Notes: generated from the letters alone by a model not told the origin. Counted from the first letter of the stretch, positions 15,663-24,095 are shown. The stretch is 39,942 nucleotides of DNA from Actinomadura sp. 7K507 (GCF_004348425.1 NZ_SMKK01000070.1:1-39942); one strand, 5' to 3'. Numbers and translations: made by a program.

Positions 15663-17846
15663 GTGGAGACCGTCCCACAGCAGCAGCCGCTGACCAGCGA
15701 GTTCGTCACGGCCGGGGGCGTACGGGTCACCCGTACCGCCACGCCGGTCGATCCCGAGCGCAAGTCCGATGTGCTGAACGCCCTCGTCGCCTCCGTGGGG
15801 GAGCGGCGCGGCGGCGTCCTCAGCTCCGGAATGGAGTACCCGGGCCGCTACAGCCGCTGGCACATGGCCTACATCGACCCCTGCCTGGAGATCGTCGCCC
15901 GCGGCCGCGCGGTCGCCGTGCGGGCCCTGAACGGCCGCGGCCGCGTCCTGCTGCCCGCCGTCGCCGCCGTGCTCCGCGGCACCGGCGAGGTGCGGGCCGA
16001 CGAGCCGGGCCTGTTCGAGGTCTTCGTCCCGCCCGCGGAGGACTTCTTCGCCGAGGAGGAGCGCAGCCGCCAGCCGACGGTCTTCACCGCCCTGCGCGCC
16101 GTGGTCGGCCTGTTCCGCTGCGACGACCCCCACCTCGGCCTGTACGGGGCGTTCGGGTACGACCTGTCGCTGCAGTTCGAGCCGCTGCGGACGAGGTCGG
16201 AACGGCCCGCCGACCAGCGCGACCTCGTCCTGCACCTGGCCGACGAGATGATCGTCGTGGACCGCAAGCGCGAGACCTCGCACCGGATGTCGTACGAGTT
16301 CGAGGCCGGCGGGGCGAGCACCGCGGGGCTGCCGCGCGCCACCGACCCGACGCCGGCCCCGCCGGCCGGGGCGGAGCTGCCGGCGCAGCCCGTCCCCGGC
16401 GTGTACGCGCAGATGGTGCGGGACGCCAAGGAGAAGTTCGTCCGCGGCGACCTGTTCGAGGTGACGCCCGGCCACGCCATGTACGCCCGCTGCGACGCGC
16501 CCGCCGCGTTCTTCGAGCGGCTGCGTGAGACCAACCCCGCGCCGTACGAGTTCCTGTTCAACCTGGGCGCCGGCGAGTACCTGGTCGGCGCGTCGCCGGA
16601 GATGTTCGTCCGGGTCGCCGGCGACCGGGTCGAGACGTGCCCGATCGCCGGGACGATCAAGCGCGGCGCCGACGCGCTGGAGGACGCCGAGCAGATCCGC
16701 ACGATCCTGTCGTCCGCCAAGGACGAGTCGGAGCTGACCATGTGCACCGACGTGGACCGCAACGACAAGTCGCGGATCTGCGTGCCGGGCAGCGTGCGCG
16801 TCCTCGGCCGCCGGCAGATCGAGATGTACTCCCGGCTGATCCACACCGTCGACCACATCGAGGGACGGCTGCGCCCCGGGTTCGACGCGCTCGACGCGTT
16901 CCTCACCCACATGTGGGCGGTCACCGTCACCGGCGCGCCCAAGGCGTGGGCGATGCAGTTCATCGAGGATCACGAGGAGGCGCCGCGCCGCTGGTACGGC
17001 GGCGCCGTCGGATGCGTCGGCTTCGACGGGTCGATGAACACCGGGCTGACGCTGCGGACCGCGCAGATCCGCGACGGCGTCGCGACCGTCCGGGCCGGGG
17101 CGACGCTGCTGTACGACTCCGACCCCGACGAGGAGGAGCGCGAGACGCACCTCAAGGCGAGCGCGCTGCTCGGGGCGCTCACCGCGTCCCAGAAGGACGC
17201 CGGGTTCGCCGTCCCCGAGGAGGCGCCGCTGCCCGCGCAGCCGGGCGACGGCCTGAAGGTGCTCCTCGTCGACCACGAGGACTCGTTCGTCAACACCCTC
17301 GCCGACTACTTCCGCCAGCAGGGCGCGGCCGTGGTCACCCTCCGGCACGGGTTCCCGGCGCGGATGCTGGACGAGCACGCGCCCGACCTCGTCGTGCTGT
17401 CGCCCGGACCCGGCCGGCCCGCGGACTTCGGCGCCGGTGCCCTCCTGGACGCGCTGGACGCCCGCGGCCTCCCGGTCTTCGGCGTCTGCCTGGGGCTGCA
17501 GGCGATGGTCGAGCACGCGGGCGGCGAGCTGGTGCTGCTGCCCGAACCGTCCCACGGCAAGCCGGGCCAGGTGAAGGTCACGCCGCTCGACTCGGGGGGC
17601 GGGCTGTTCGAGGGGCTCCCGGACGAGTTCACCGCGGCCCGCTACCACTCGCTGCACGCCACGGCCGACCGGGTGAAGGGATTCCAGGTGACGGCGCTGA
17701 CCGGGGACGTCGTGATGGGGATCGAGGACCCGGAGCGGCGGCGCTGGGCCGTCCAGTTCCACCCCGAGTCCATCCTCACCGCGGCGGGCGGGGCGGGGCA
17801 CCGGATCGTGGCCAACGTACTGAGGCTGAGCCGTTCGCAGAGTTGA
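15663..17846 (+). CDS. trpE: Fused anthranilate synthase TrpE-TrpG
   Basis: 727 residues, the fused TrpE(G) length. About 1-520 is component I (chorismate to anthranilate), with SSGMEYPGRYSRW, YEFLFNLGAGEYLVGASPEMFV, GTIKRG and MCTDVDRNDKSRIC. About 530-727 is the class I glutamine amidotransferase that supplies ammonia: VLLVDHEDSF, GVCLGLQAM with Cys609, and FHPES with His700 and Glu702. The WWW leader and attenuator upstream tie it to tryptophan supply rather than to a phenazine or siderophore cluster, although fused forms also serve secondary metabolism. The GTG at 15663 has GAGGGG 8 nt upstream. No other trp gene is in the window. A strong terminator follows at 18004-18033. Confidence 0.93.
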   Translation: METVPQQQPLTSEFVTAGGVRVTRTATPVDPERKSDVLNALVASVGERRGGVLSSGMEYPGRYSRWHMAYIDPCLEIVARGRAVAVRALNGRGRVLLPAVAAVLRGTGEVRADEPGLFEVFVPPAEDFFAEEERSRQPTVFTALRAVVGLFRCDDPHLGLYGAFGYDLSLQFEPLRTRSERPADQRDLVLHLADEMIVVDRKRETSHRMSYEFEAGGASTAGLPRATDPTPAPPAGAELPAQPVPGVYAQMVRDAKEKFVRGDLFEVTPGHAMYARCDAPAAFFERLRETNPAPYEFLFNLGAGEYLVGASPEMFVRVAGDRVETCPIAGTIKRGADALEDAEQIRTILSSAKDESELTMCTDVDRNDKSRICVPGSVRVLGRRQIEMYSRLIHTVDHIEGRLRPGFDALDAFLTHMWAVTVTGAPKAWAMQFIEDHEEAPRRWYGGAVGCVGFDGSMNTGLTLRTAQIRDGVATVRAGATLLYDSDPDEEERETHLKASALLGALTASQKDAGFAVPEEAPLPAQPGDGLKVLLVDHEDSFVNTLADYFRQQGAAVVTLRHGFPARMLDEHAPDLVVLSPGPGRPADFGAGALLDALDARGLPVFGVCLGLQAMVEHAGGELVLLPEPSHGKPGQVKVTPLDSGGGLFEGLPDEFTAARYHSLHATADRVKGFQVTALTGDVVMGIEDPERRRWAVQFHPESILTAAGGAGHRIVANVLRLSRSQS

Positions 17847-18003
17847 ACCATTCGTGGAGCTGAACAGGTCCTAGTCCTGAAGCAGGAGGGCGGCCGGGCC
17901 GAAATGGTCCTGAGGTCGCTTCCGCGGGCGCGGGCGCACCCGGAAGACTTGGTGACCGGCCGCCGCGCCGCCCTCGGGCGGCACGGGTGATCGCCGTTAT
18001 CCC

Positions 18004-18033
18004 GGCGGAGGGGGAGGCCACTCCCCCTCCGCC
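18004..18033. terminator. Strong hairpin terminator after trpEG
   Basis: A perfect 13-bp stem, GGCGGAGGGGGAG (18004-18016) and CTCCCCCTCCGCC (18021-18033), with a 4-nt GCCA loop. It is 157 nt past the trpEG stop. Between them I see nothing that codes. Confidence 0.8.
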
Positions 18034-18105
18034 CGTAACGGTAAATACGGTCATCCGTAAAGAGATGCCGGTTTTGTTGTGAATCTACCGGGGACCCCCG
18101 GGGCC

Positions 18106-18252
18106 ATGATGACAATTCTGTGGCTCATCGCCGTCGTCCTCGTGATCGCGGGGATCTACGTGATCGTCGCCCGCCGCGACCTTCTCTGGGGGATCGTGCT
18201 CATCGTCGTCGGGCTGCTCGTCGGCCCCGGCGGGGTGAGCATCTTCACCTGA
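18106..18252 (+). CDS. Small membrane protein with GPGG motif
   Basis: 48 residues: MMTILWLIAVVLVIAGIYV, a short charged turn ARRDLLWG, then IVLIVVGLLVGPGGVSIFT. Two hydrophobic segments form a helical hairpin, ending in a conserved-looking GPGG. This matches the small actinobacterial family known as GPGG-motif small membrane proteins, of unknown function. The second ATG (18109) is also possible. No clear ribosome binding site is seen before the ATG. The trpEG terminator ends 72 nt upstream, so it has its own promoter, which I could not place. Confidence 0.7.
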   Translation: MMTILWLIAVVLVIAGIYVIVARRDLLWGIVLIVVGLLVGPGGVSIFT

Positions 18253-18280
18253 CCGGAAAATCACCGGCCGGGGGAGGAAC

Positions 18281-18299
18281 CCTGACGTGAGGTGTCAGG
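18281..18299. promoter_or_regulatory. Inverted repeat upstream of the SDR gene
   Basis: CCTGAC (18281-18286) and GTCAGG (18294-18299) flank a 7-nt centre, 22 nt before the SDR ATG. The centre GTGAGGT faintly recalls a MerR-type (TipAL-like) site. The regulator gene is not in the window. Confidence 0.4.
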
Positions 18300-18321
18300 T
18301 TTCGGTGCCAGCATCGTCTCC

Positions 18322-19239
18322 ATGAGCAGTGCACTGAAGGGAAAGATCGCCCTGGTCGCGGGAGGAACGCGCGGCGCCGGCCGCGGCATCGCGGCCGCGC
18401 TCGGCGCCGCGGGCGCGACCGTCTACGTGACGGGACGGTCCACCCGGTCGCACCGATCGGAGATGGACCGTCCCGAGACCATCGAGGAGACCGCGGAAAC
18501 GGTGACCGCCGCGGGCGGCGAGGGAATCGCCGTCCAGGTCGACCACCTCGACCCGGAACAGGTCACCGCGCTCGTGCGCCGCATCGACGAGGAGCGGGGG
18601 CGCCTGGACGTCCTCGTCAACGACATCTGGGGCGCCGACCACCTGTTCCAGTTCGGCAAGCCGCTGTGGGAGCAGTCCCTCGACGACGGGCTGCGGCTCC
18701 TGCGGCTGGCCATCGAGACCCACGCCATCACGAGCCACCGCGCGCTGCCGCTGCTGATCCGCGAGCCCGGCGGGCTCGTGATCGAGATGACCGACGGCAC
18801 CGCCGAGTACAACGCCGAGTACCGCAAGGACGTCGGGTACTTCTACGACCTCGCCAAGAGCGCCGTGATCCGGATGGCGCTCGCGCAGTCCGAGGAGATC
18901 GCGCAGTACGGCGCCACGGCCCTGTCGCTGACGCCCGGATGGCTGCGCTCGGAGGCGATGCTCGACAACTTCGGCGTCACCGAGGAGAACTGGCGCGACG
19001 CCACGGAGAAGGTCCCGCACTTCGCGATCTCCGAGTCCCCGGTGTTCGTCGGCCGCGCCGCCGCGGCCATCGCCGCCGACCCGGACCGGGCCCGCTGGAC
19101 CGGGGCCTCGCTGTCCAGCGGGGGGCTCGCGAAGGTCTACGGGTTCGACGACGCCGACGGCAGCCGTCCCGACGCCTGGCGCTACATCGTCGAGGTCGAG
19201 CACGCCGGGCTTCCCGCCGACGTGACCGGATACCGCTAG
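18322..19239 (+). CDS. SDR oxidoreductase, DHRS1-like
   Basis: 305 residues. NAD(P)-binding motif AGGTRGAGRG at 13-22 and GRSTRS after the second strand (NADP preference, inferred). The usual NNAG is replaced by VNDIWG at 99-104, a mark of this subgroup. Active-site Tyr175 and Lys179 lie in YDLAK. The usual Ser is part of EMTDG, so Thr may take its place. Extra C-terminal residues include WTGASLSSGGLAKVYGF, SRPDAWRYIVEVEHAGLP. The start is ATG 18322 because the Rossmann fold begins at once; the frame opens at 18292. Substrate unknown. A hairpin terminator follows 10 nt after the stop. Confidence 0.87.
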   Translation: MSSALKGKIALVAGGTRGAGRGIAAALGAAGATVYVTGRSTRSHRSEMDRPETIEETAETVTAAGGEGIAVQVDHLDPEQVTALVRRIDEERGRLDVLVNDIWGADHLFQFGKPLWEQSLDDGLRLLRLAIETHAITSHRALPLLIREPGGLVIEMTDGTAEYNAEYRKDVGYFYDLAKSAVIRMALAQSEEIAQYGATALSLTPGWLRSEAMLDNFGVTEENWRDATEKVPHFAISESPVFVGRAAAAIAADPDRARWTGASLSSGGLAKVYGFDDADGSRPDAWRYIVEVEHAGLPADVTGYR

Positions 19240-19248
19240 AGACCCGCC

Positions 19249-19292
19249 GCCGGCGAGGCCCGCCGATGCCGGCATCGACTGGCCTCGCCGGC
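19249..19292. terminator. Hairpin terminator after the SDR gene
   Basis: A perfect 12-bp stem, GCCGGCGAGGCC (19249-19260) and GGCCTCGCCGGC (19281-19292). The 20-nt loop contains the palindrome GATGCCGGCATC. Confidence 0.72.
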
Positions 19293-19351
19293 GTTCTGGT
19301 TTGGGGTGGTTCTGTCCGGTTATGGCGTTTAACGAGGTGAAAGGAGGAGCC

Positions 19352-19753
19352 ATGCCGATGATCAAGCGCGGGAAGCCCGTCCAGTCGGAGCTTCCCGGGA
19401 CGCTGCAGCGCTCCGCGAAGGAGGCGCAGGAGACGTTCGCCAAGGCCCACGACTCCGCCGCCGAGACCTACGGCGAGGGCGAGCGCGCGCACCGCACCGC
19501 CTACTCGGCGCTCAAGCACAAGTTCGAGAAGCGCGGCGACCGGTGGGTGCCCAAGGGCCGCAAGGGCCCGTCCGACCCCCGGGCCAAGAACCCCGACGCC
19601 CGCCACGGCCGCGGCAGGTCCGCCGGCGGCGTGGACGTCGAGGGCAGCAGCAAGAAGGAACTCTACGACCGGGCCGCGAGCCTCGACGTCCAGGGCCGCT
19701 CCAAGATGAGCAAGCAGGAGCTGGGCGAGGCGATCGCCCGCAAGCAGGACTGA
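19352..19753 (+). CDS. ChaB-like protein with C-terminal Rho_N/SAP-like segment
   Basis: 133 residues. ELPGTLQRSAKEAQETFAKAHDSAAETYGEGERAHRTAYSALKHKFEKRGDRWVPKG is the ChaB fold (named from the E. coli cation-transport gene neighbour, role unclear). The tail SKKELYDRAASLDVQGRSKMSKQELGEAI resembles the helix-extended-loop-helix of Rho N-terminal or SAP-like domains, which bind nucleic acid. The linker is rich in Arg, Lys and Gly. The ATG has the excellent ribosome binding site AAAGGAGGAG. Nucleoid or DNA association is inferred from domain and charge only. Confidence 0.82.
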   Translation: MPMIKRGKPVQSELPGTLQRSAKEAQETFAKAHDSAAETYGEGERAHRTAYSALKHKFEKRGDRWVPKGRKGPSDPRAKNPDARHGRGRSAGGVDVEGSSKKELYDRAASLDVQGRSKMSKQELGEAIARKQD

Positions 19754-19778
19754 CGCGGCGGAGCCGCGCGGGACGCGC

Positions 19779-20768
19779 TCAGCCCGGCCGCCGCGGCGCG
19801 TACAGTGCGGCGAGCCTGGCGGCGCCGTCCGCCATCCGCTCCCGCAGCTCCGGCGGAGCCAGGACCTCCACCTCGGGCCCCAGCCGCATCAGCTCGGACG
19901 CCGCGACGACCGTCGACTCGACCGGGAGGGTGGTCACCACCCACCCCCGCTCGTCGGGGTCCCCGGCGTCCTCGGCCGCCCGGAGCGCCGCGTACGGCTC
20001 CACCGCGTACCGCAGGATCCGCATCCCGGCGGGCGACAGCCGGACCGTGACCTCCTCGCGCAGGATCGACCGCAGGAACGCCCCCGCCTGCTCCCGCCAG
20101 TACCCGGCGAGATCGAAGTCCTCGTCCCGCTCGAAGAGGGCGCCGGTCGGCCGGACGTCCGTCACCCGGTCCACCCGGTACGTGCGGTGCCCGCCCCCGG
20201 CCCGCGCGATCAGGTACCAGGTGCCGTTCTTCAGCACCAGCCCGTACGGCTCGGCCTCCCGGGTGACCTCGGTGTCCTTGCGGCGGTAGCGCAGCTCGAC
20301 GCGCTCGTCCTCCCACACGGCCCGCGCGAGGTCCCGCAGCAGCGGCGGCGGCCCGGAGCCGCCGAACCAGCCCGGCGCGTCGAGGTGGAACCGCTGCCCC
20401 GCCCGCGACGGCGCGTCCCGCAGCGACGCGGGCAGCGCCGCCAGGACCTTCAGCTCGGCCGCGGCGACCGCGTCGCCGCGCCCCATGTCCCCGGCCGGAC
20501 CCGGCAGCCCCGACAGGAACAGCGCCTCCGCCTCCTCGCGGGTGAGGCCCGTCAGCCGCGTCCGGTACCCGCCGACAAGGCGGTAGCCGCCGCCGCGGCC
20601 CTGGTCGGCGTACACCGGGACCCCGGCCGCCGACAGCGCCTCCATGTCGCGGTAGACGGTGCGCTCCGAGACCTCCAGCTCCCGCGCCAGCTCACCCGCG
20701 GTCATCGTCTCCCGCGACTGCAGGAGCAGCACCATCGAGATCAGCCGAGCCGCCCGCACGAGCCCCAT
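19779..20768 (-). CDS. WYL-domain HTH transcriptional regulator
   Basis: 329 residues. The DeoR/YafY-type winged HTH covers about 1-65 (LARELEVSERTVYRDMEALSAAGVPV). A WYL domain follows, with GTWYLIAR at 182-189, and a WCX-like C-terminal part (about 235-329). The WYL fold binds ligand or nucleic acid and sets activity. It is divergent from the deaminase gene 100 nt away, with two palindromes between them. It may control that gene as well as itself (inference). The start is ATG 20768 (MGLVRAARLISMVLLLQ), the usual start for the family. Confidence 0.9.
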   Translation of the reverse strand: MGLVRAARLISMVLLLQSRETMTAGELARELEVSERTVYRDMEALSAAGVPVYADQGRGGGYRLVGGYRTRLTGLTREEAEALFLSGLPGPAGDMGRGDAVAAAELKVLAALPASLRDAPSRAGQRFHLDAPGWFGGSGPPPLLRDLARAVWEDERVELRYRRKDTEVTREAEPYGLVLKNGTWYLIARAGGGHRTYRVDRVTDVRPTGALFERDEDFDLAGYWREQAGAFLRSILREEVTVRLSPAGMRILRYAVEPYAALRAAEDAGDPDERGWVVTTLPVESTVVAASELMRLGPEVEVLAPPELRERMADGAARLAALYAPRRPG

Positions 20769-20798
20769 CCTGCCGTACCCCGGGCGCCCCCGCCATTT

Positions 20799-20843
20799 CT
20801 GACATTCTCATGGCAGTTTCCGCCGGTTCGTCTGTCATGGCAG
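20799..20843. promoter_or_regulatory. Paired palindromes between WYL regulator and deaminase
   Basis: CTGACAT-TCTC-ATGGCAG at 20799-20816 (6 of 7 arm bases match) and CTGTCATGGCAG at 20832-20843. Both use CTGnCAT/ATGnCAG arms and begin 33 nt apart. The second overlaps the expected -35 of the deaminase promoter, as expected of a repressor or activator site for the WYL protein. Confidence 0.55.
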
Positions 20844-20856
20844 GTCCACCGGCTGT

Positions 20857-20862
20857 TAGCTT
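20857..20862 (+). promoter_or_regulatory. -10 hexamer of the deaminase gene
   Basis: TAGCTT is 6 nt before the GTG start with no ribosome binding site, which suggests a leaderless message. A CTGTCA in the operator is 19 nt upstream and may act as -35. Confidence 0.5.
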
Positions 20863-20868
20863 CGCGGC

Positions 20869-21900
20869 GTGCCCACCTCAACCACATCCATCGAGGCGTT
20901 CATCGACGCCCTGCCGAAGGCCGAGCTCCACGTACACCTCGTGGGCTCCGCCTCGGTCCCCACCGTCCTCGAACTCGCCCGCCGCTACCCGGACGGGCCC
21001 GTCCCGGTGGACGAGCGGGAGCTGCGCGCGTTCTACGAGTTCCGCGACTTCCCGCACTTCGCCGAGGTGTACGAGTCCGTCTCCAGCCTCATCCGGACGC
21101 CCGAGGACGTCGGGACGCTCGTGCTCGGGACCGCCCGCGACCTCGCCGCGCAGAACGCCCGCTACGTCGAGCTGACCGTCACTCCCTACACCCACCAGCG
21201 GGCCGGGATGCCGATGCCCGCGATCACCGAGGCGCTCGACCACGCCGTCCGCGAGGCCCGCGACCGGCACGGCATCCGCGTCGCCTACATCTTCGACATC
21301 CCCGGCGAGTTCGGCGCCGAGGGCGCCCGCGGCACCATCGACCACGCCCTCGGCCATCCGCCGGAGGCGCTCGTCGGATTCGGGATCGGCGGCATCGAGC
21401 AGGTCCGCCCGCCGCACCGGGACGCCTTCCGGGACGCGTTCGCCGCCGCCCGGGCGGCCGGCCTGCGCAGCCTGCCGCACGCGGGGGAGATGACCGGGCC
21501 GGAGACGATCTGGGAGGCGATCGAGGGCCTCGGCGCCGAGCGCATCGGCCACGGCATCAGCTGCATGGACGACCCGCGCCTCATCGCGCACCTGCGCGAG
21601 ACGCAGATCCCCCTCGAGGTGTGCCCGACGTCCAACCTCCGCACCGGGCAGGTCGCCGATCTCGCCGCCCACCCCATGCCGAGGATGCTGGAGGAGGGCC
21701 TCTTCGTCACCCTCAACAGCGACGACCCGCCGATGTTCGACACCACCCTCACCGGAGAGTACCGCGTCGCCGCCGAGGTCTTCGGCCTGGACCGGGCCGG
21801 GCTGGCGTCCCTGGCCCGCAACGCCGTCACGGCCTCGTCCCTGGACGAGGAGGGCCGCCGCGCGATCCTCTCCGACATCGACGCCCTGGCCGGCGGCTAG
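20869..21900 (+). CDS. Adenosine deaminase family enzyme
   Basis: 343 residues, the usual length. Metal and catalytic residues: HVH at 21-23, His204 and Glu207 in LPHAGE, His228 in GHGI and Asp285-Asp286 in NSDDPP. The substrate side reads HVHLVGSA where classic adenosine deaminases have HLHLDGS or similar, with Val in place of an acidic residue. The family includes adenosine, adenine and aminodeoxyfutalosine deaminases, so the exact purine substrate is open. The GTG 20869 start is supported by the leaderless -10. It is divergent from the WYL regulator and is convergent with the DUF1266 gene (7 nt between stops). Confidence 0.85.
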   Translation: MPTSTTSIEAFIDALPKAELHVHLVGSASVPTVLELARRYPDGPVPVDERELRAFYEFRDFPHFAEVYESVSSLIRTPEDVGTLVLGTARDLAAQNARYVELTVTPYTHQRAGMPMPAITEALDHAVREARDRHGIRVAYIFDIPGEFGAEGARGTIDHALGHPPEALVGFGIGGIEQVRPPHRDAFRDAFAAARAAGLRSLPHAGEMTGPETIWEAIEGLGAERIGHGISCMDDPRLIAHLRETQIPLEVCPTSNLRTGQVADLAAHPMPRMLEEGLFVTLNSDDPPMFDTTLTGEYRVAAEVFGLDRAGLASLARNAVTASSLDEEGRRAILSDIDALAGG

Positions 21901-21907
21901 GCCGGGG

Positions 21908-23152
21908 CTAACCCCAAGCCATGCGTCGCCAAGGGCTGTCGGGGTCCTCGGCGAGGACGCGGTGGCCGGCGAGGGAGCGCTCGTACCATTCGCCGAACCC
22001 GCCGTCGTCGAACCGCAGCATCCTCCCGAGGACGTACCCGGCGGAGAACGAGCCCCACGACGAGTACACCTGGTTGGCGCGCCCGCCGGCCGTGAGGACG
22101 CACTTCTCGGCCTCCTCCGCGTCGCAGTAGCCGGCGTTCAGGCCCCAGCGGGCCATGTTGACCGCGCGCCCGAAGTCGTAGCCGTAGACGCTCTCGACGA
22201 TGCCGTCCGGCTTGAGGAGACCGTCCGCCCGGAAGCGCGCCTCGTACCGCAGGATCAGGTCCGGCAGCTCGGCGACCTGCCGGATCGTCTCGTCCGGGAT
22301 GTCGCGCTCGCGGCACCAGGCGGCGACGGCCTCGCGCCACTCCCGCTGGCCGGTGCCCCTTTCGCGCTGGTCGAGGACCATCTGGATCGCGGGATCGCTG
22401 TTCTGCGCGTCGAGCAGCACGTCCATCCGCTCGCGCCAGGTCTCGTGATCGGTGACGCCCCAGTCGCGCTCCAGCAGCACCTTGTCGTCACCGGGACTCC
22501 GGTCCTGTTCGCCGAGCCTGTTCCACGCCACCCCGTTGCCGACGGCCAGATGCGCCCCCACGGCGAGGGCCGCCGCCAGGCGCCCCCACGAGGCGTTGTC
22601 CGGATCGGAGACGAGGATGTCGTAGTCCCGGTCGGGGCGCCGCTCGGCGTCGGCGAGCAGCTTGGCGACCTGCCGCTGCCCCTCGCCGTCCGGCGGCATC
22701 TGCGCCAGCAGTTCCCGCAGCGGCCGCGGCGCCCCGCGCGCCCCCGCGTCCTTGACGATGAGCCGCGCGGCATGGACGCCGGCCGCGTCGGCGCGCTTGC
22801 GATCGTGCAGTGACCAGAACGCGCTCATCGCCGACCACGCGCGCCGGGCGGCCTCGCCGGTCCGGCCGGCGGCGGCCAGGACGTGCGCCGCCTGCGCGTC
22901 CACCCCCGCGCGGACCTCGGCGGGCATGGACGCGGCGGCGCGGTCGAGGGTGTCCAGCATCCGGTGCGCCGCACCGGTGTCGCCCGCGGCGGCCAGCGCC
23001 CGCGCGCACCTCGCCCGCGCCGCGACGGCGGCCGCCAGGTCGCCGCGCCCCTCCATCTCCCCGGCGACCTCCTTGTAGGCGGCCGCGGCCTCCCCGTGCT
23101 TCCCCTGCCGCTCGAACTTCCTCGCCCGTTCGAGCATGCCCTGATACGTCAT
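21908..23152 (-). CDS. DUF1266 protein with N-terminal TPR-like helices
   Basis: 414 residues. The first 180 residues are alanine-rich helical hairpins (KFERQGKHGEAAAAYKEV...) like tetratricopeptide repeats. The second half matches DUF1266: WGVTDHETWRERMDVLL, YGYDFGRAVNMARWGLNAGY, VYSSWGSFSAGYVLGRMLRF and DSPWRRMAW. No catalytic motif is known to me. Membrane segments and signal peptide are absent. The ATG at 23152 has GGAGGGGA 8 nt upstream. The frame is open to 23176 but those residues precede the ribosome binding site. Function unknown. Confidence 0.7.
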   Translation of the reverse strand: MTYQGMLERARKFERQGKHGEAAAAYKEVAGEMEGRGDLAAAVAARARCARALAAAGDTGAAHRMLDTLDRAAASMPAEVRAGVDAQAAHVLAAAGRTGEAARRAWSAMSAFWSLHDRKRADAAGVHAARLIVKDAGARGAPRPLRELLAQMPPDGEGQRQVAKLLADAERRPDRDYDILVSDPDNASWGRLAAALAVGAHLAVGNGVAWNRLGEQDRSPGDDKVLLERDWGVTDHETWRERMDVLLDAQNSDPAIQMVLDQRERGTGQREWREAVAAWCRERDIPDETIRQVAELPDLILRYEARFRADGLLKPDGIVESVYGYDFGRAVNMARWGLNAGYCDAEEAEKCVLTAGGRANQVYSSWGSFSAGYVLGRMLRFDDGGFGEWYERSLAGHRVLAEDPDSPWRRMAWG

Positions 23153-23245
23153 GGTCCGTCCCCTCCGTCCGCCCACCGTACCGGCCGGATGATCTCCAGG
23201 GGCGGGCCTTTCCGCAGCCCAGGTCGCGACCGTCCTGCCGTGGTG

Positions 23246-23267
23246 GTTTCCTAGGGGCGACGGAAAC
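23246..23267. promoter_or_regulatory. Inverted repeat before thyX
   Basis: GTTTCC (23246-23251) and GGAAAC (23262-23267) flank 10 nt, ending 21 nt before the thyX GTG. It could be a regulator site or a leader hairpin. Confidence 0.3.
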
Positions 23268-23288
23268 GACCCGTGGGGGGATGCGAGA

Positions 23289-24086
23289 GTGAAGAGCGTC
23301 GAGCCTGAGGTGTACCTCGTTGCGCGGCCCGAGCTGGACTACGACGAGGTCGCCCGCTACCTGCGGGATGTGGGCGGGGAGAGCTGGCTGGAGCGGCTCG
23401 ACCGGGGCGACCTCGAAGACGAGCTCAACGACCCGCAGAACCTCGCCGAGTTCGCGGGCCGGCTCTGCTACCGCTCCTGGGAGCCGGGCCTCAACCCCAA
23501 CGTGGTGAAGGTCCGCACCGACTCCGGCCAGTACCTGCAGAACATCCTGCGCAGCCTGCACGGCTCGGTGCTGGAGCACGTCAGCTTCAGCTTCGTCCTG
23601 CACAACGTGAGCCGCGTGCTCACCCATGAGCTTGTCCGGCATCGTCCCGGTGTGGCCATTTCGCAGGAGTCGTTGCGCTTCGTCCGGCTCCAGGACATCC
23701 CGTTCTGGTTCCCCGAGTGGGCACGAGAGGACCCGGAGCTCATGAAGCGCGCCACCGCCATGCTGGAGCAGATGGAGGAGTTCCAGGGCTGGATGGCCGG
23801 GCACTTCGGCCTGGACGACGAGGGCGTGCCGTTCAAGGAGAAGAAGCACAAGACCTCGTTCATGCGCCGCTTCGCCCCGGAGGGCGTCGGCACGGGCCTG
23901 GTCTGGACGGCCAACGTCCGCACGCTGCGCCACACCCTGGAGAACCGCACCGCGCCCGGCGCCGAGGAGGAGATCCGCCTGCTCTTCGGCAAGATCGGCG
24001 AGGTGATGCGCAAGGAGGCCCCGGACCTGTTCGGCGACTACGTCATCGAGGACGGCGCCTGGATCCCCGAGTGGCGCAAGGTCTGA
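23289..24086 (+). CDS. thyX: FAD-dependent thymidylate synthase ThyX, motif variant
   Basis: 265 residues, somewhat longer than usual (about 230-250). It makes dTMP from dUMP with flavin, NADPH and methylene-tetrahydrofolate. LEHVSFSFVLHNVSRVLTHELVRHRP leads into the ThyX motif, and NVRTLRHTLENRTAPGAEEEIRLLF is the C-terminal substrate site. The motif reads RHRPGVAISQESLRF (Arg117-His118-Arg119, Ser128): eight residues between RHR and the distal Ser instead of the classical seven. GTG 23289 follows GGGGGG by 8 nt. No thyA is in the window. It could be the main enzyme or a second, divergent copy. Confidence 0.87.
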   Translation: MKSVEPEVYLVARPELDYDEVARYLRDVGGESWLERLDRGDLEDELNDPQNLAEFAGRLCYRSWEPGLNPNVVKVRTDSGQYLQNILRSLHGSVLEHVSFSFVLHNVSRVLTHELVRHRPGVAISQESLRFVRLQDIPFWFPEWAREDPELMKRATAMLEQMEEFQGWMAGHFGLDDEGVPFKEKKHKTSFMRRFAPEGVGTGLVWTANVRTLRHTLENRTAPGAEEEIRLLFGKIGEVMRKEAPDLFGDYVIEDGAWIPEWRKV

Positions 24087-24095
24087 CGTCCGCCC

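Noticed and set aside
15647..16528. Plus-strand frames inside trpEG
   Set aside because: Overlap a clearly recognised gene and show only low-complexity Arg/Pro/Gly sequence.
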